A stretch of DNA of 64,000 nucleotides from Hemileia vastatrix (Eukaryota > Basidiomycota > Pucciniomycetes > Pucciniales > Zaghouaniaceae). The position numbers and the translations under genes were made by a program. Numbering within the stretch: position 1 is the first letter of the stretch; each line of letters opens with the position of its first letter. The notes beneath the pieces were generated by a model. It was not told where the DNA came from. It saw nothing but the letters and a program-made list of their open reading frames with translations, and ran no database searches. The stretch is taken from contig JASXTE010000002.1 in assembly GCA_030280995.1 (NCBI GenBank), positions 20,093,683 through 20,157,682 on the forward strand, given 5' to 3'. Positions 13,340 through 24,609 of this stretch are shown here, piece by piece.

Positions 13340-13620
13340 TCTAGACGACCGGCCGACACTTCAGGTGGACAATTTCCAAAAGTACCAGTTAGTCACTATC
13401 CATCAAAAAAGTGTTCACCAAAATTTTGGCTAAAATTGTGGTGGACCCCTTTGATCAGCCACAGTCAGATGAGATCAACTCTTTAGATGGAAATGAGGAT
13501 TATGTTTTGGTCAATCATGGAAATAGAAGTAGTTTGATGTGGCCAAATTACCCCCCTGAAGGTCAGACAAACCTCACAATGACACTTTTTAGCAGGGAGT
13601 AACTGAGAAAAATCCATTTA
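13340..13620. repeat. Degenerate satellite monomer in inverted orientation
   Basis: Motifs of the satellite appear in reverse complement: CAGTCAGATGAGATCAA, the Cys/Trp-rich equivalent of the palindrome near 13410-13445, and GGAAATAGAAGTAGTTTGAT. It is the only copy facing the other way and lies about 1.2 kb beyond the array's right end. Confidence 0.6.
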
Positions 13621-14139
13621 TCAGAAGGAAAATCTTTTATTGGATAGATGCCAAGGTTTCATACTTGTGTATTATGGTCAGTATTAATTTTGAAAGTGTC
13701 TGTCCAAGCAATTTCATTGCCCATCATGACACATTTTGTTTTAAATGTTTCAAACTGCGTGATACAGTATTAAGGTGTCACATAGTATAATTAAGTTCTA
13801 TTAAGTGCCCTCCTATGATGCCTAAATTTATAATTTAATATCTTACATAATAATTTTTTTATATAAATTCATCAATATTTTATTTTATTATCAAATTTAA
13901 TAGAGCAAGTATCCTGAATTATTATATATGCATAAGCTTAGGTTAGATCAATTTGTGCTCAATTTGTGCTCAACAGAGGACCAAAATCAAGTTCTGGAGG
14001 ATCAACTTGTGCATAATTTTGAATCAGTTGATATTCTGTCTGTAATCAATCTGAGAATAAATGTAAATCTAACTCTAATTTACTTATGTTTATAAAGTAT
14101 TCATAAACCTGGCATAATTAAGGGACACTCTAAATTTCA

Positions 14140-14192
14140 AGAGAGGGTATTGCTAGCAATTCACCCCTAGATTTCCCGTGGTGTCTGGTTAC
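14140..14192. repeat. Right arm of the large inverted repeat (partner 3000-3060)
   Basis: AGAGGGTATTGCTAGCAATT followed by CACCCCTAGATTTCCCGTGGTG is the reverse complement of the block at 3015-3052 with few changes. It lies at the C-terminal end of the gag N-terminal fragment (NQTPREI then stop), so the frame breaks exactly where the repeat begins. Confidence 0.6.
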
Positions 14193-14875
14193 CATCAGGA
14201 GGTAACTTCATGTTATCCTCCCATGCCAGCTCCTTCAACACATCAATCATCTTAATCTTCCTATCCATAGAAGACCAGAAGATATCCCTAGCAGAGTCTG
14301 TACTCTTCATCTCCTGAATATCCATAAAATAATCCACCACTTGCTCCAACTGAGCCAAAAACTTCTTATAAGAGTTTAAGTTATCCACTCATCCATAGGT
14401 TCTCCATTCACTTGTAATCATATTCATACCCACCATAGATTACCTATACCCTCAATTATCCATCATCTGAAGATACAACTTCTTCAAATCCTTCCTTCTA
14501 CAACCCTCCATAGCAGAAACCTCCTTCACCAGAGCTCTGTCACCAATATATAAAATGACTTGCTTCACCATGTCCATTTGAGAAGCCCCAACCACATTCC
14601 TAGAAGCCTCAAATAACTCTAGAAACAACTTCACATCCTCCTTTATAAACATTGGCCACTTCTAAGACTTAATTTGACTGAGGGCCTGACAGAAACAGGA
14701 GGACTAAAAACCTCAGATGCTCCACCACCAACAGAGAAAGAGGGTCTAGAAGCCATTGGTCAAAAGGAATCCAGAAAACCAATTTCCAATCACAGAAATC
14801 CAAAATCCAAAAAAAAAAAACCAAAGAGAGTCCAACAGTAACAGAGATTCCAAAATCTGTAACATCCTCACCCAA
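14167..14875 (-). pseudogene. Ty3/Gypsy gag N-terminal part, decayed
   Basis: Minus-strand fragments read FIKEDVKLFLELFEASRNVV (about 14650), then GASQMDMVKQVILYIGDRAL, then after a stop NSYKKFLAQLEQVVDYFMDI to NQTPREI at 14170. The pattern of an acidic helical segment followed by an EGCRRKDLKKL stretch is gag-like and low in cysteine. The frame changes at least twice. The start lies a few bases inside the end of a probable LTR (14876). The rest of gag (1665-3052) is on the same strand beyond the satellite-bearing insert. Confidence 0.55.
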
Positions 14876-16539
14876 TGTTGGGCATCACAAATGATGAAAA
14901 TAGTATAGTACTAGCTATAGGCCTTGACCAAGGGAGTTGTAGAAAAACCTGAGAGAAAAACCCCTGTCCCTTTGAGAAATACCAGGTGAGATGAATTTGC
15001 TACAGCAAATTAGAGACTTTTACAATACCTGTCAGGCTGAGCTCAAGTACAAAGATGTGAACTAGGTGAATGTTCAGTTGTATAGAATATTTTAATGGCT
15101 CTATATGAATACTGTAGTACAAATCCAATAAGTATTAAAATATAACTCAATATAAGGGTCTCAGTAATTTTAATCTCACTAATTATATATGGCTTACAAT
15201 ATTTATAGTTGGTAGAAAAATAGATTTAATAAATTCAGATACTATTCAAAGACTTTATAAGTACTATTGATATGTATTATAATTGTATTGGTTATATGTT
15301 TTAATTGTAATGATAAAGAATGTAGAAAATAAGACCAAAAACCTCCTCCTTTTAAAAACACAATTACCTCCCCAATGACCCCTATGATTTACCTGCTCAA
15401 TAAACAGTTTATGACGCCTCATTCTAGACAATAGACATGTTCAGAACCAAAAAGAGTGACTAGTAACATAATTAGAATGATATCACCCGCCAAAATCCTA
15501 TAGTAATAGGGATAATCCATCAAAAATAAAGAATAACAAAAAAGAGAGTATATGTGTATTATACATTAATATAAAAGGCCAAAAAGGGAAAATTAAGACT
15601 AATTATTACTTAATAATAAGGGGAACTAACAGTAGAAATTTTGGGGCTAATCATGACATTAACTACGTGAAATCCCCATTCAAAAATAACCAAAATTGAC
15701 TGAGAAACCACCTAAAAACCCAAAAAAAGGGCTTGAGATGTGGGGTAACTACATGCAGTCCTTGGAAGGTGCTTGCACAGGTAAATCCTTGAGTAATTTA
15801 GGCAAATTTAAGTGTGGTAGTGAATTAAGGCGCCAAGAATGAGTTTATTAATGAAATTAGTGCATATAAAGAGGGTCAAGGCATTTATAATTAAGCTAGG
15901 ACACTAAATAAGCGCCTGTCGCCTATTTTAGTGTGTTTCCCCACAGTGGGCTTAGAATGTGGGGTAATTATAGTTTGAAAAAGCTAACTTTGCTAAAAAT
16001 GAAGCTATTCACATGGGAAAAATGCAGGCAGTATATGGCCAGTACACAGAAGCCATTTCTGGCATAAAAAACACCAAATTTGAGAAGTGTTATTTTTATG
16101 CATTTGAATAGCCAAATCAATAGTCATAAGTAAGAAAAATTGATCTGTCAAAGCACATTTTTAATATTATTATATTTATAGCACATATAATCAACTTTTA
16201 AGTGATTTAAAGCACATTTCTTGTTTTTTACATAAAACAATGAAAACAACAGCTTTAAGTGTACTTAAAAATTATGTAGCCCTATATTTAAGGTTCTTAA
16301 GATTACTTTAACATATTAAAACTTAATATTAAGTAAATAAGACTTATAAAAGGTGGATATATGCGTGTATATAAGGTGTTATAAAGGCATATTTTGTATA
16401 TTATCATAAATTTACTTATGTATACTATTTGTGTACTCTAATTTATTGCTCCCATGTATAGTCCATGTGTTTAACATAACTTATAAGTACTTTTTACTCA
16501 GTTCTTGGGATATCCAGGCTGACAATACCCCTTACAACA
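14876..16539 (-). repeat. Probable LTR of the older Gypsy element
   Basis: The block starts TGTTGGGC and ends TTACAACA on the plus strand, giving the TGTTG...CAACA termini expected of an LTR. It sits directly upstream of the gag remnant on the minus strand, so it would be the 5' LTR of that element. No coding sequence lies inside. The second LTR would be left of the window, so the boundary near 16539 cannot be confirmed by comparison. Confidence 0.45.
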
Positions 16540-18856
16540 ACCTCTTGACTGCTTAACAAGTCAATACAGTAGCCAATAGCAGACCAATGAGAACCAAAGA
16601 ACCAATAACTGAAATTCAGAGAAAATCCACACCAGAAACCAGAGACGTAGTGCACTTGTTACACAGAAAAAAGCAATAATACTTGATGCAGGTTGCAAAG
16701 CTACACCAGAGAAACCAGTTTCCAAAGTTGAGTTAAATCAAGAACTAGCCTTGCAACAAACACAGTCAATTTAGGCTAAAAAAAAGAAAACTAGGTGAGA
16801 AAAAGTGATCTAATTACCAGATGGATGTATGATAAATAGAGTTGCCTCAAAATTTTTTATTCAAGATGAACACACAGAGCACCTCCAATATTCCCAATTC
16901 CCTCTTTACCACTTCTAAAATCCACAAAAACCATCCCTAAGATCTTCCCCCATCTTTCAAATTTGTATGCAGACCTGCATGCAGCTCTGCTTCATGGGGG
17001 TGCCTGCTTCTGAGCCAAAATACCCCAATTTACCTTTAAAACACACAGTAAACTACCAAAAACCTTTAAAACACAAAATTAAGTAAAATTAATGTTAAAA
17101 CATGATTTATAGAGACTAATTAGGTCTATCTAATAGTAATAGGCACTTATCCATAAAACTTAAGGCTATCCCAAAAACACAAAAAACAAGATGAAACAGT
17201 TATAGTAAAATATAAAAAATGAGATAAAGAACCCTTAAAACTTAGAATATGAAAAATTTCAACAAGACTTGAAATGTAAGTAAAATGCAGGTCTATCAAA
17301 TGGTAATAACCACATACCAATAGACCAAATATTCAGCACATAAAATCAGAAAAGCCCATAATTCACAATTAAAAGTCAATTAAGATATCCACAAGCAGCA
17401 CTAAACAACACAACAAAGGCCCATGCCAATGTTGGAAGACCAAAGAATGTCCCAAATAATTTTTCTTTGTGAATTTTAGAAATTGAGATCAGTGAGAATT
17501 TACCAACTTATTAAAAATTGGGGCAAATAAAAAATGAGATGATTGAAATTTACTAATTTATCAAAGGGCAATGTTAATGTTTTTAATATTAATTTATAAG
17601 TTATTTAAGTAATAAATAAAATAATTAAAAATTAAAAGGAAATAATTGAATAGATACTTAAAGATAAAGTTTAGTTCTGGCTAAATCCTGCTTTTTTAAA
17701 GCTTTTAAAATGAAAGCTGCAAATTTTTTTGAAGTTAACCCTCTCATTTTTTCTTGTGATTCTTCTTCTGGATGATATGGTGAATTTTCTTGTGTTAAAC
17801 TGTTTCATATCTTTATTCTTAACATAAAAAAGTGTTTTTTCTCCTTTGTTATATTTTGAAGAAAGAAATCACATTAAAAAATAAAGTGATACTTACCTGA
17901 TGATATAACAAAGGAATGTTTTTTCCAAAAATTTAAGGAGGATTATTTGTGTCATTATTGTGGAATAAAATAAAGTCAAAGCTGATCTATGATAACATGT
18001 ATTCAAATCAGAAAAACATTGCCACCCACTATACAGTCCTTGGCCATAAGTCCTCATGATTTTTCAAATGATTTTTCAATCACAAAATCCTCACTCAATT
18101 GACATAAAAAATTTCATGATAATCCCTTGTGAGCTCTCAATTTAGAAAATAATTCTAAAAATATTAAAAAATAAGGATTTTTTATGGCATTTAACTTCTT
18201 AAAAAATTTCAAAAAAATGAAAATGAAAACTGGTAGTTGTTGCAAAATAAACTAGAGACATAAGAGTTAAAAGATGAAATATATTCATACTTAAAAGGGA
18301 AATTATCAAAAAAAATTATTTTGGCTAAATAAGTTGAAGTATTGTTGAGCTTTTTTTCTACTTATACAAGAATTTTAGAGAATTTATACATTAATATATC
18401 AAAAAGAGTTAAAAATGTGAGGGTATAAAATTAAATTGTCTTCTATTTCTAAATCTTATTTTATTGCATAAAATCATTAATAATTGTTTTTTATACATGA
18501 CATATCTTTTACCAAAAACTTCACTTTACTGATAATTAAATGTGGTTTTATGGATTTACTTCTATTTTTTAAAGTGTATTTTAAATATTTACAGATTTAA
18601 CATTCAATTAATTTTCCACTTTAAAACCACAATGGAACCAGAGCAGATGAACTTAAAAAATAAAATTATCTTCTTTTTTTACTGAAACCATTCCTTATTC
18701 ACATGAAAATTTTATTTGATTATCTTTAAAATAGGCCATTTTTTCCAAAAAATAGAAGTTTGTACATAATGGCAAATTCACTAATTTTTACACCCCATAA
18801 TGTTTCTTTTTTTTACTTTTTTTTTCCAGAAATCAATATTATTTTAAATATTATTA
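16540..18856. other. AT-rich DNA, nothing recognised
   Basis: No protein-coding frame of more than about 60 codons carries a recognisable motif on either strand, and no RNA gene was seen. The sequence is A/T-rich with poly-A and poly-T runs and is probably old, decayed repeat DNA. Confidence 0.5.
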
Positions 18857-19053
18857 GGGGGTATCAAAGTTATATTTCTTCCATTTCAAAATACTTTTTT
18901 TTCCACCAAATCAACCATGACCATTTTTTAAAATATGACATATTGTGCCCCCAAAAAACCTTTTTATTGAGAGTTAATGTCAAGTTTGTGGCTTTCTTTT
19001 TGTGCTGTGAAATTCCTTTTAAATAATTACAAATTTCTAACATTGATACCCCC
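18857..19053. mobile_element. MITE copy 1 (TIR GGGGGTATCAAAG)
   Basis: A short element of 197 bp begins GGGGGTATCAAAGTTATA and ends ...ATTGATACCCCC, flanked by TA on both sides. Two further copies (21996-22190 and 60514-60714) share the ends and most of the interior, including TTTTTTCCACCAAATCA and the G-rich CTTTCTTTTTGTG stretch. It is non-coding. Confidence 0.85.
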
Positions 19054-19196
19054 TATTGTATTTCACTCTTTTTTTTCTATGGTGCTATTCTCATTTGGTT
19101 ACAATCACTATAATTGATTATCAAAGTTCTATCTTGTTATGAAATTTAATATAGTGTGATTGTCTTACTCATTATTCCATTACTTTTGATATAATA

Positions 19197-21866
19197 GGGG
19201 GTGTCAGTTCTGGAAAATCTGCACTTAACTTAAGGTCAGATTTAAAACTAAATCAGCACTTGAGTTTTTCAAAAAAGTCACTTATTTCAAAAATGGGTGT
19301 CAGTTCTGACCTCAAATGATCACATTTTTCACATTTTATTTTCACAACCACATGTTTTCCACAACATCTCTTCCTTGCACAACTCATCACTGTGACATGT
19401 AACACACAGATCATCCTCTCTATGCAACTATCCTTGGCACACACCCCTTAATAAAATTCACAACATTTTTTTTCAAATTTTTGAAATTTTTCAATTTTTC
19501 TTAGTCAAAATTTCTGACTCAAATTTTTATCTTTCTCATCACAGAAAGTTGCTTAATTTTCATTAATTTATTGATCACCTGTTTCCACCTTTATTATTTG
19601 TCCTTCCCTAAATCATGTGGTTGCTTAAATATTGAAATTGGAAATTAAGCCTTATTTATTGCACTATTCATAGTGAATTTTTTATGAATTTCACTTGCTC
19701 CATATTCAATTTCCCCCAAATTCCAGCTTCACTCAGTCTCTCTTTATTTTTTCTTACCTTTACATTAAGGAAAGTGTCATCCCATTTTTTCATGACTATA
19801 TAATATCTCTTTCTTCCTATCATGAATTCATACTCCAATCTATATAGTACAATTCTCTAGATAATGGTGGAGTTATTGAAAGCCTGTTGTTGTCATTTTC
19901 ACTATCACTTCTCAAATGTTTATGAAATTTTAAAAAAATAGTTGGAATTCGGGTTATGTTTTTTCAAATCTAATTCCTTTTTAGCTGAAGATTATTATGA
20001 AGCCTATCTTTAATTTCACAGATACAGATATTAATTTGGTTCAGTGGTTAATGAGATATTGACCTTTAAAGTTGAGTATGTGTTTGCACTAATTTAATTT
20101 TTTTTGATATTACATAATTTGAGAATAGGTCTCCTAAAATGCTTATATCATGATAATTTAATTATTATTTGCAGTAATTTTTTATTTCCAAAGAAAATAT
20201 TAAGTTTACTAATTTTATTTCAACTCTTGTGGAATTTTTGGATTTATTTTAGTACACTTTTGGAATCTTTTTGTCTTGTAATTTTTGGGTTTATCATTGT
20301 GGGATTATATTAAAATTAGTGAGTATTTCATTCTTATAAATTTTACATGAAAACTATGGGGTAAAAGAAAGGTTTTAATTTTTTTCTTTTATTGTCATTA
20401 TTTAGAATATACAAGTCATTTGTTCACTTCTCTTACTTGAGGTTTTAAACTGTGAAGGTGTGCTGATGTGGTATCATGTCTACATTAATTGGTGACATGT
20501 TTTCTTGAATTTAATTTTGATTCACTATTATTTTGTTGAATTCTATTACTTCATCTTTGTGTCTCACTCTGAATGATTTTTATATTTTGATTTATGCATT
20601 TTAAATGAAATTTGGCAATTTGGAACCCCTTTTATGATAAAATGGAGGGGGAGCTATTGCCATATTTTTGAATTGAGAATTTAAGAAAAAAAGTTAATTT
20701 TTTGTATTTTAGAATTTTTAATTTGAAAGGAATATAAATTTTACATTAGACTTATAGAAATTTACATGCTTAAATGGATGCGTTTTAGATTACAAACAAG
20801 AATTCAACAATGTACCAGATTTTAATAGCACCTAATTACATTTTTTATAAAAAAACATGACCAAGTAATGAAAAAGTTTTGCACATAAAACATATCTAGT
20901 GAACAAATAACAATGGCACTCTTTAACACAGAAAATAAATACTGCTTCTTATTTTGGCCAAAGTGATTTTTTCCACCTTGTGCAGGTTTCTGAATCAGTG
21001 GAATATTTATACCATCAATAAAACCAATACATCCAATGTAACCCTCTGCTTGAATAAACTGAGATTATTCAACTTGCTCTTCTTTTATTGTGAAAAAAAG
21101 AAATTGAGAACATAAGGAAAGAAAATCAGTGATGCTTCATTTTCTTTGCTATTAATTGAGACATACCCTAAAGAGAAGTCATTTTACAAACATTTAAAGA
21201 CAGCTCCATTACCATTGGAGCCTAAATGAAACAGTGTGGTAGTCAATTTAATTGAACGATCATGTTTTTATTTTTGAGAATAGTTGTGAAAAACAGAGTG
21301 ATTCTGAAGAAGCTCAACCAATTTAAGTAAGTCTTCATGGGAAGTCCTGAATACATGTCTAAAACTAGGCAAAGATAGGTTAAGAAGTGTCTGGATGTTG
21401 TACTTGGGGCTATTTAGTACTTGAGGCTTCCTGTGAAGAAGGTAGCATGTTCTGGTCATTTTTGATAAAAAAATAAAATTTTCAAGATCACAATCAAAGT
21501 CAGAATCAGAATATAAGAAGAGATCAAGAGCTATGGAAATTATTGCTTGATTTATTTTATCTTTATTTGAGAGTGAGGAAGGCATGACTCTTATATTGTA
21601 TAGATATGTAAATCTTGTAAAATACTATGAGTTATAAAGTGTTATACTGTGGAGTGCTGTGTATGAATGAGATGATGCTGACAAATAATTGAAATGAGAC
21701 TTTATGGTGAAATCAGCACTTTTGGATGAAAAAGTGTGTATTTGAGTGAAATAAATGACTTATTTCACTTTTAAAATACACCAGTGTTGGGGCTAGTGTG
21801 TTTCCAAGATCTGCACTTAGATAAGGGTGGATTTGTAAGTGCAGATTTTCCAGAACTGACACCCCC
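19197..21866. mobile_element. DNA transposon A, 2.67 kb, deletion derivative
   Basis: The ends are inverted repeats of 31 identical bases beginning GGGGGTGTCAGTTCTGGAAA, flanked by TA (19195-96 and 21867-68). The 200 bp inside the left end match those of transposon C (shared CACTTATTTCA...ATGGGTGTCAGTTCTGACCTCAAAT). The right 600 bp match the C transposase 5' end. The C interior (DNA-binding-type gene, dioxygenase, ERO1 fragment) is absent, and 19440-20950 is AT-rich without genes. This makes it a non-autonomous relative of C. Confidence 0.85.
21020..21585 (-). pseudogene. Truncated PIF/Harbinger-like transposase (in transposon A)
   Basis: The intact part (21585-21268) starts MPSSLSNKDKINQAIISIAL and continues with CYLLHRKPQVLNSPKYNIQT and LLNLSLPSFRHVFRTSHEDL. 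This closely matches the first ~105 residues of the transposase in transposon C (MPSSLSNRDK...). Past 21268 the frame is broken, though pieces matching the helix after the N-terminal domain and the GFVDGTT-like region (about 21050-21000) can still be read. No complete DDE triad remains. Confidence 0.7.
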
Positions 21867-21995
21867 TACTATAATGAATTTACAACTCTGAATTTATCAT
21901 TTTCAGAATCAGTTAATTTCTGTGATAATTTTGATGCTATTCAGATGTTTAAAAAAGCATGAGGGCTTATTTCTTGAAAGTTCACATACATAGTA

Positions 21996-22190
21996 GGGGA
22001 TATCAAAGCTTGAAATCTTCCATTTTAAAATACCTCTTTTTTCCACCAAATCATCCATGATTATTTTTTAAAACATGCCATATTGTTCCCCAAAAACACC
22101 TTTTTACTAAGAATTAATGTTAATTTTGCGGCTTTCTTTTTGCGTTGTGAAATACCTTTTAAATAATTACAACTTACTATTTGATACCCC
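21996..22190. mobile_element. MITE copy 2 (TIR GGGG-TATCAAAG)
   Basis: This 195 bp element begins GGGGATATCAAAGC and ends TTTGATACCCC. It is about 80% like copies 1 and 3 by eye. It is non-coding and lies between transposon A and the chromovirus. Confidence 0.8.
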
Positions 22191-22358
22191 TTAATAGCTG
22201 ATAATTTACAGCTATTACATTAGATATTTTATAATTTAATTTGAGTAATAATATAAACTTTAATAGAGAATAATAGAAACATCCATTATTAACAATAGAA
22301 TAATGTCTCAAAAATGATAAAGCGGTCATTATAAAATCCCATTTTTTTACTCCAAAGA

Positions 22359-23131
22359 TGTCACGCGCCACGTGACACTCGAGGCGAAATTAACTCAATA
22401 AATCAATAATATCGAGTCCTACATCTATACTCGAAGCGCAGAAAGCAATTCTCCATAGCAACTGCGATTTTTCCTTTGTGTACTTACTATTTAACTGCGC
22501 TAGCCTAAACTCTAAATCTAAATTAGTCAATCTCCCAATAGGGTACCTTAGTCCTTTTCAATAAGCGACGCACAGCGCTAGGATCAACAAAATAGTACAG
22601 TAGTAGTTTTTCATTAAAGTTTTGTTAATTAATTAAAAAGGGGTATATTGAGCATGGACGGATATTTAGTGAAGAGGTTCTAAGTGTATGTTAGTAATGG
22701 TCAATGGAATGGGAATACTGCGATGGAAGGGAGGTCAATGCGAGGAGGAACAAAGGATATAAAAGGAGTTGGGTATTTGGTTCGATATTCCTTAGAATTA
22801 AATTATAATATCGTATTTACATTAATAGTGGAAAAACCTTAAAAGTTAAATCATTGTTATTGTATCTTTCTTTTACCTTCTCAATATTCATTTCTAAATC
22901 CTAAATCTTTGACTATTGAGTTTCCAACCCTTCGTGAGATTTTAAGAATTATTATTACCTTGGAACTAGTTTATAATTCTTCTCGAACAAACCTCGAACC
23001 TATAGCTATTACTTCGAGTGACCTTCGAGTAATTTCCTCGAATCATTCCTCTGTGCTTCGAAGAAGTTTCTAAATCCCTCATCTCACTTTCAGGAACATC
23101 CTCGACCTTGTGCGTAGGTCGTCCGGTGACA
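22359..23131 (+). repeat. 5' LTR of the chromovirus
   Basis: This is a 773 bp copy of 29987-30759, with ends TGTCA...TGACA. A TATA box (TATAAAAGG, 22758-22766) lies 36 bases before AGAATTAAATTATA (22794-22807). That 14-mer is the exact complement of the primer-binding site and therefore probably marks the start of R. Confidence 0.96.
22758..22766 (+). promoter_or_regulatory. TATA box of the chromovirus LTR promoter
   Basis: TATAAAAGG stands within GC-richer surroundings (ACAAAGGATATAAAAGGAG). Transcription would begin about 30-40 bases downstream, at or near 22794. Confidence 0.65.
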
Positions 23132-23132
23132 G

Positions 23133-23146
23133 TATAATTTAATTCT
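23133..23146 (+). other. Primer-binding site, complementary to the element's own RNA 5' end
   Basis: TATAATTTAATTCT lies one base after the 5' LTR. It is the exact 14-base complement of AGAATTAAATTATA at 22794-22807 in the LTR, and no tRNA 3' end (TGG...) fits. This is the arrangement known for the Tf1/Tf2 group, where the mRNA 5' end folds back to prime reverse transcription. Confidence 0.75.
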
Positions 23147-23203
23147 CCGTAGTTCTCATTCTTTGCACTACTACGTCTTTTTTAGGTGCTTCTAAAATTT
23201 TAA

Positions 23204-24391
23204 ATGGCACCTGTTCAACGCACTCCTCCTACGGGCGCTACTACTAGAGCTCGCGCTAGAGGCAGGCCAACAGCCACAAGGTCTGTTTCTCGCACTCACT
23301 CTTTGGAACCACTCGACCTTAGGGAACGGCAACACTCAGTTCAATCTGTAGAAGACATTCCACAAGATTTTGAGGATTCTAGTGATGAAGAAGAAGGAGA
23401 GGATACAATGCATGAGGCACCATCCGCCCCTGCCAATCACCCTTCTGGCCAATCCTCAGAACCGGGACCATCTAACTCTCTGGAAGATTTCATGAGACTT
23501 TTTATGAAAACCCTTTCAAATCCAACGTCTTCAGAAGGATCTAAGTTCAAAACTCCTTCTATGAAATCTCCTGACAAATTCGACGGAGATCACCCCGACA
23601 GATTGCGACCCTTCTTGCAAACCTGCAAGCTACTGTTCCATAATGACCCTCGAACCTTTAACAGCGACCGATCAAAGGTTGTTTACGCTTCTTCATTCCT
23701 AGCCGGGAAAGCAGCAAGATGGTTCGAACCTTATCTACTCATGCTTTCTTCGACAGAAACCCACTTACTTATCAATAATTGGGAAAAGTTCGAAGACCAA
23801 CTTTTTACGTTGTTTGGGGATCCTAATGAAACGGACAACGCAGAAATTGAACTTGATTTTCTTCGCATGAGTGATAATGGTAAAGCCTCTGAATATATCT
23901 CGAACTTCAGAGCACTTCAAACTCGAGTAGGTTGGAATGATGCTGCCCTTAAGTATCATTTCAAGAAAGGACTTCCTTCGAGGATTCTGGATCAATTAAA
24001 TCTTCACGGTCAGAAGATGACTACTTTAACGGATTTAATGGATCGAACCCTCGAACTTGACGGCGTTTATCAAGGACGACTTCAACATTGTCGATATGCC
24101 AACAAATCTCAAGGCCTAAATTTTAAATCGGGACCTTCTTCACACCCACAACCAAATCAATCCTCCTCGACTCAATCCAAACCCAATAAGGGAAAGGATA
24201 AAACTCGACCAAAAGGCTGGACCCCAGGCGATATCAGCAAAGTACTGGATCCTAAAGGGGAACTTAAAGAAGCTGAGAGGAAGAGAAGAGCAGATAATGG
24301 GTTATGTATGTATTGTGGGGGTAAGCACAAGTTGGAAGACTGTGTAAAGTTGAAGGAAAGAGAAGGTACTAGTTCGAAGTCAAAAAACTAG
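23204..24391 (+). CDS. Gag polyprotein of the chromovirus
   Basis: The 395-residue protein forms the particle around the element RNA. The N-terminus is basic (TTRARARGRPTATRSVSRTH), followed by an acidic disordered stretch (about residues 55-75, DSSDEEEGEDT). The retrotransposon gag domain spans about residues 115-285 (KSPDKFDGDHPDRLRPFLQT through DLMDRTLELDGVYQGRL). A C-terminal zinc knuckle has spacing C368-X2-C371-X3-H375-X4-C380, one residue shorter than the usual CX2CX4HX4C. It starts at the first ATG after the LTR and ends with two consecutive TAG codons. The heptamer A AAA AAC sits in frame directly before the first TAG, which fits -1 frameshifting into pol. Confidence 0.95.
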   Translation: MAPVQRTPPTGATTRARARGRPTATRSVSRTHSLEPLDLRERQHSVQSVEDIPQDFEDSSDEEEGEDTMHEAPSAPANHPSGQSSEPGPSNSLEDFMRLFMKTLSNPTSSEGSKFKTPSMKSPDKFDGDHPDRLRPFLQTCKLLFHNDPRTFNSDRSKVVYASSFLAGKAARWFEPYLLMLSSTETHLLINNWEKFEDQLFTLFGDPNETDNAEIELDFLRMSDNGKASEYISNFRALQTRVGWNDAALKYHFKKGLPSRILDQLNLHGQKMTTLTDLMDRTLELDGVYQGRLQHCRYANKSQGLNFKSGPSSHPQPNQSSSTQSKPNKGKDKTRPKGWTPGDISKVLDPKGELKEAERKRRADNGLCMYCGGKHKLEDCVKLKEREGTSSKSKN

Positions 24392-24609
24392 TAGATAGTT
24401 TACTTGTGTGCAAAGCAAACTATCTTATCTCTCCCAGTGCACAGAACCTCCATGTCTTAAGGACTGGAGTTGCCTTAAACCGCTTGAGATTCATTCTTTT
24501 TAAGGAGGATATCCCCTTCAGTTGTCTTATAGACTCTGGAGCTTCAATTTCTTTTGTTAGTTTATCTTTTGCCGAGAAGCTTCAACTAACATTTACAGAT
24601 ATCGATTGA
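24373..24609 (+). CDS. Pol, aspartic protease segment (ends at in-frame TGA)
   Basis: In the -1 frame relative to gag, the protease reads RTGVALNRLRFILFKEDIPF and then the active site CLIDSGASISFVS (Asp-Ser-Gly). It cleaves the Gag-Pol precursor. No ATG is needed if frameshifting from gag supplies it; the first Met in frame is at about 24406, inside the sequence. The frame is stopped by TGA at 24607-24609 and then resumes in the same frame with TPIYLVE and the rest of pol, so this is one protein broken by a nonsense codon. A single C-to-T change (CGA to TGA) would explain it. Confidence 0.85.
   Translation, partial: FEVKKLVDSLLVCKANYLISPSAQNLHVLRTGVALNRLRFILFKEDIPFSCLIDSGASISFVSLSFAEKLQLTFTDID
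24382..24388 (+). promoter_or_regulatory. -1 ribosomal frameshift site between gag and pol
   Basis: The heptamer A AAA AAC has the X XXY YYZ form and is aligned with the gag frame (TCA AAA AAC TAG). A -1 slip here enters the pol frame, which is open from 24373 through the overlap (reading KKLVDSLLVC) and on to the protease. A stimulatory RNA structure downstream was not established. Confidence 0.7.

Noticed and set aside
23765..23995. Minus-strand ORF inside gag, and similar ORFs opposite pol (24618-25094, 27003-27248)
   Set aside because: No splice continuity or motifs; shadows of gag and pol.
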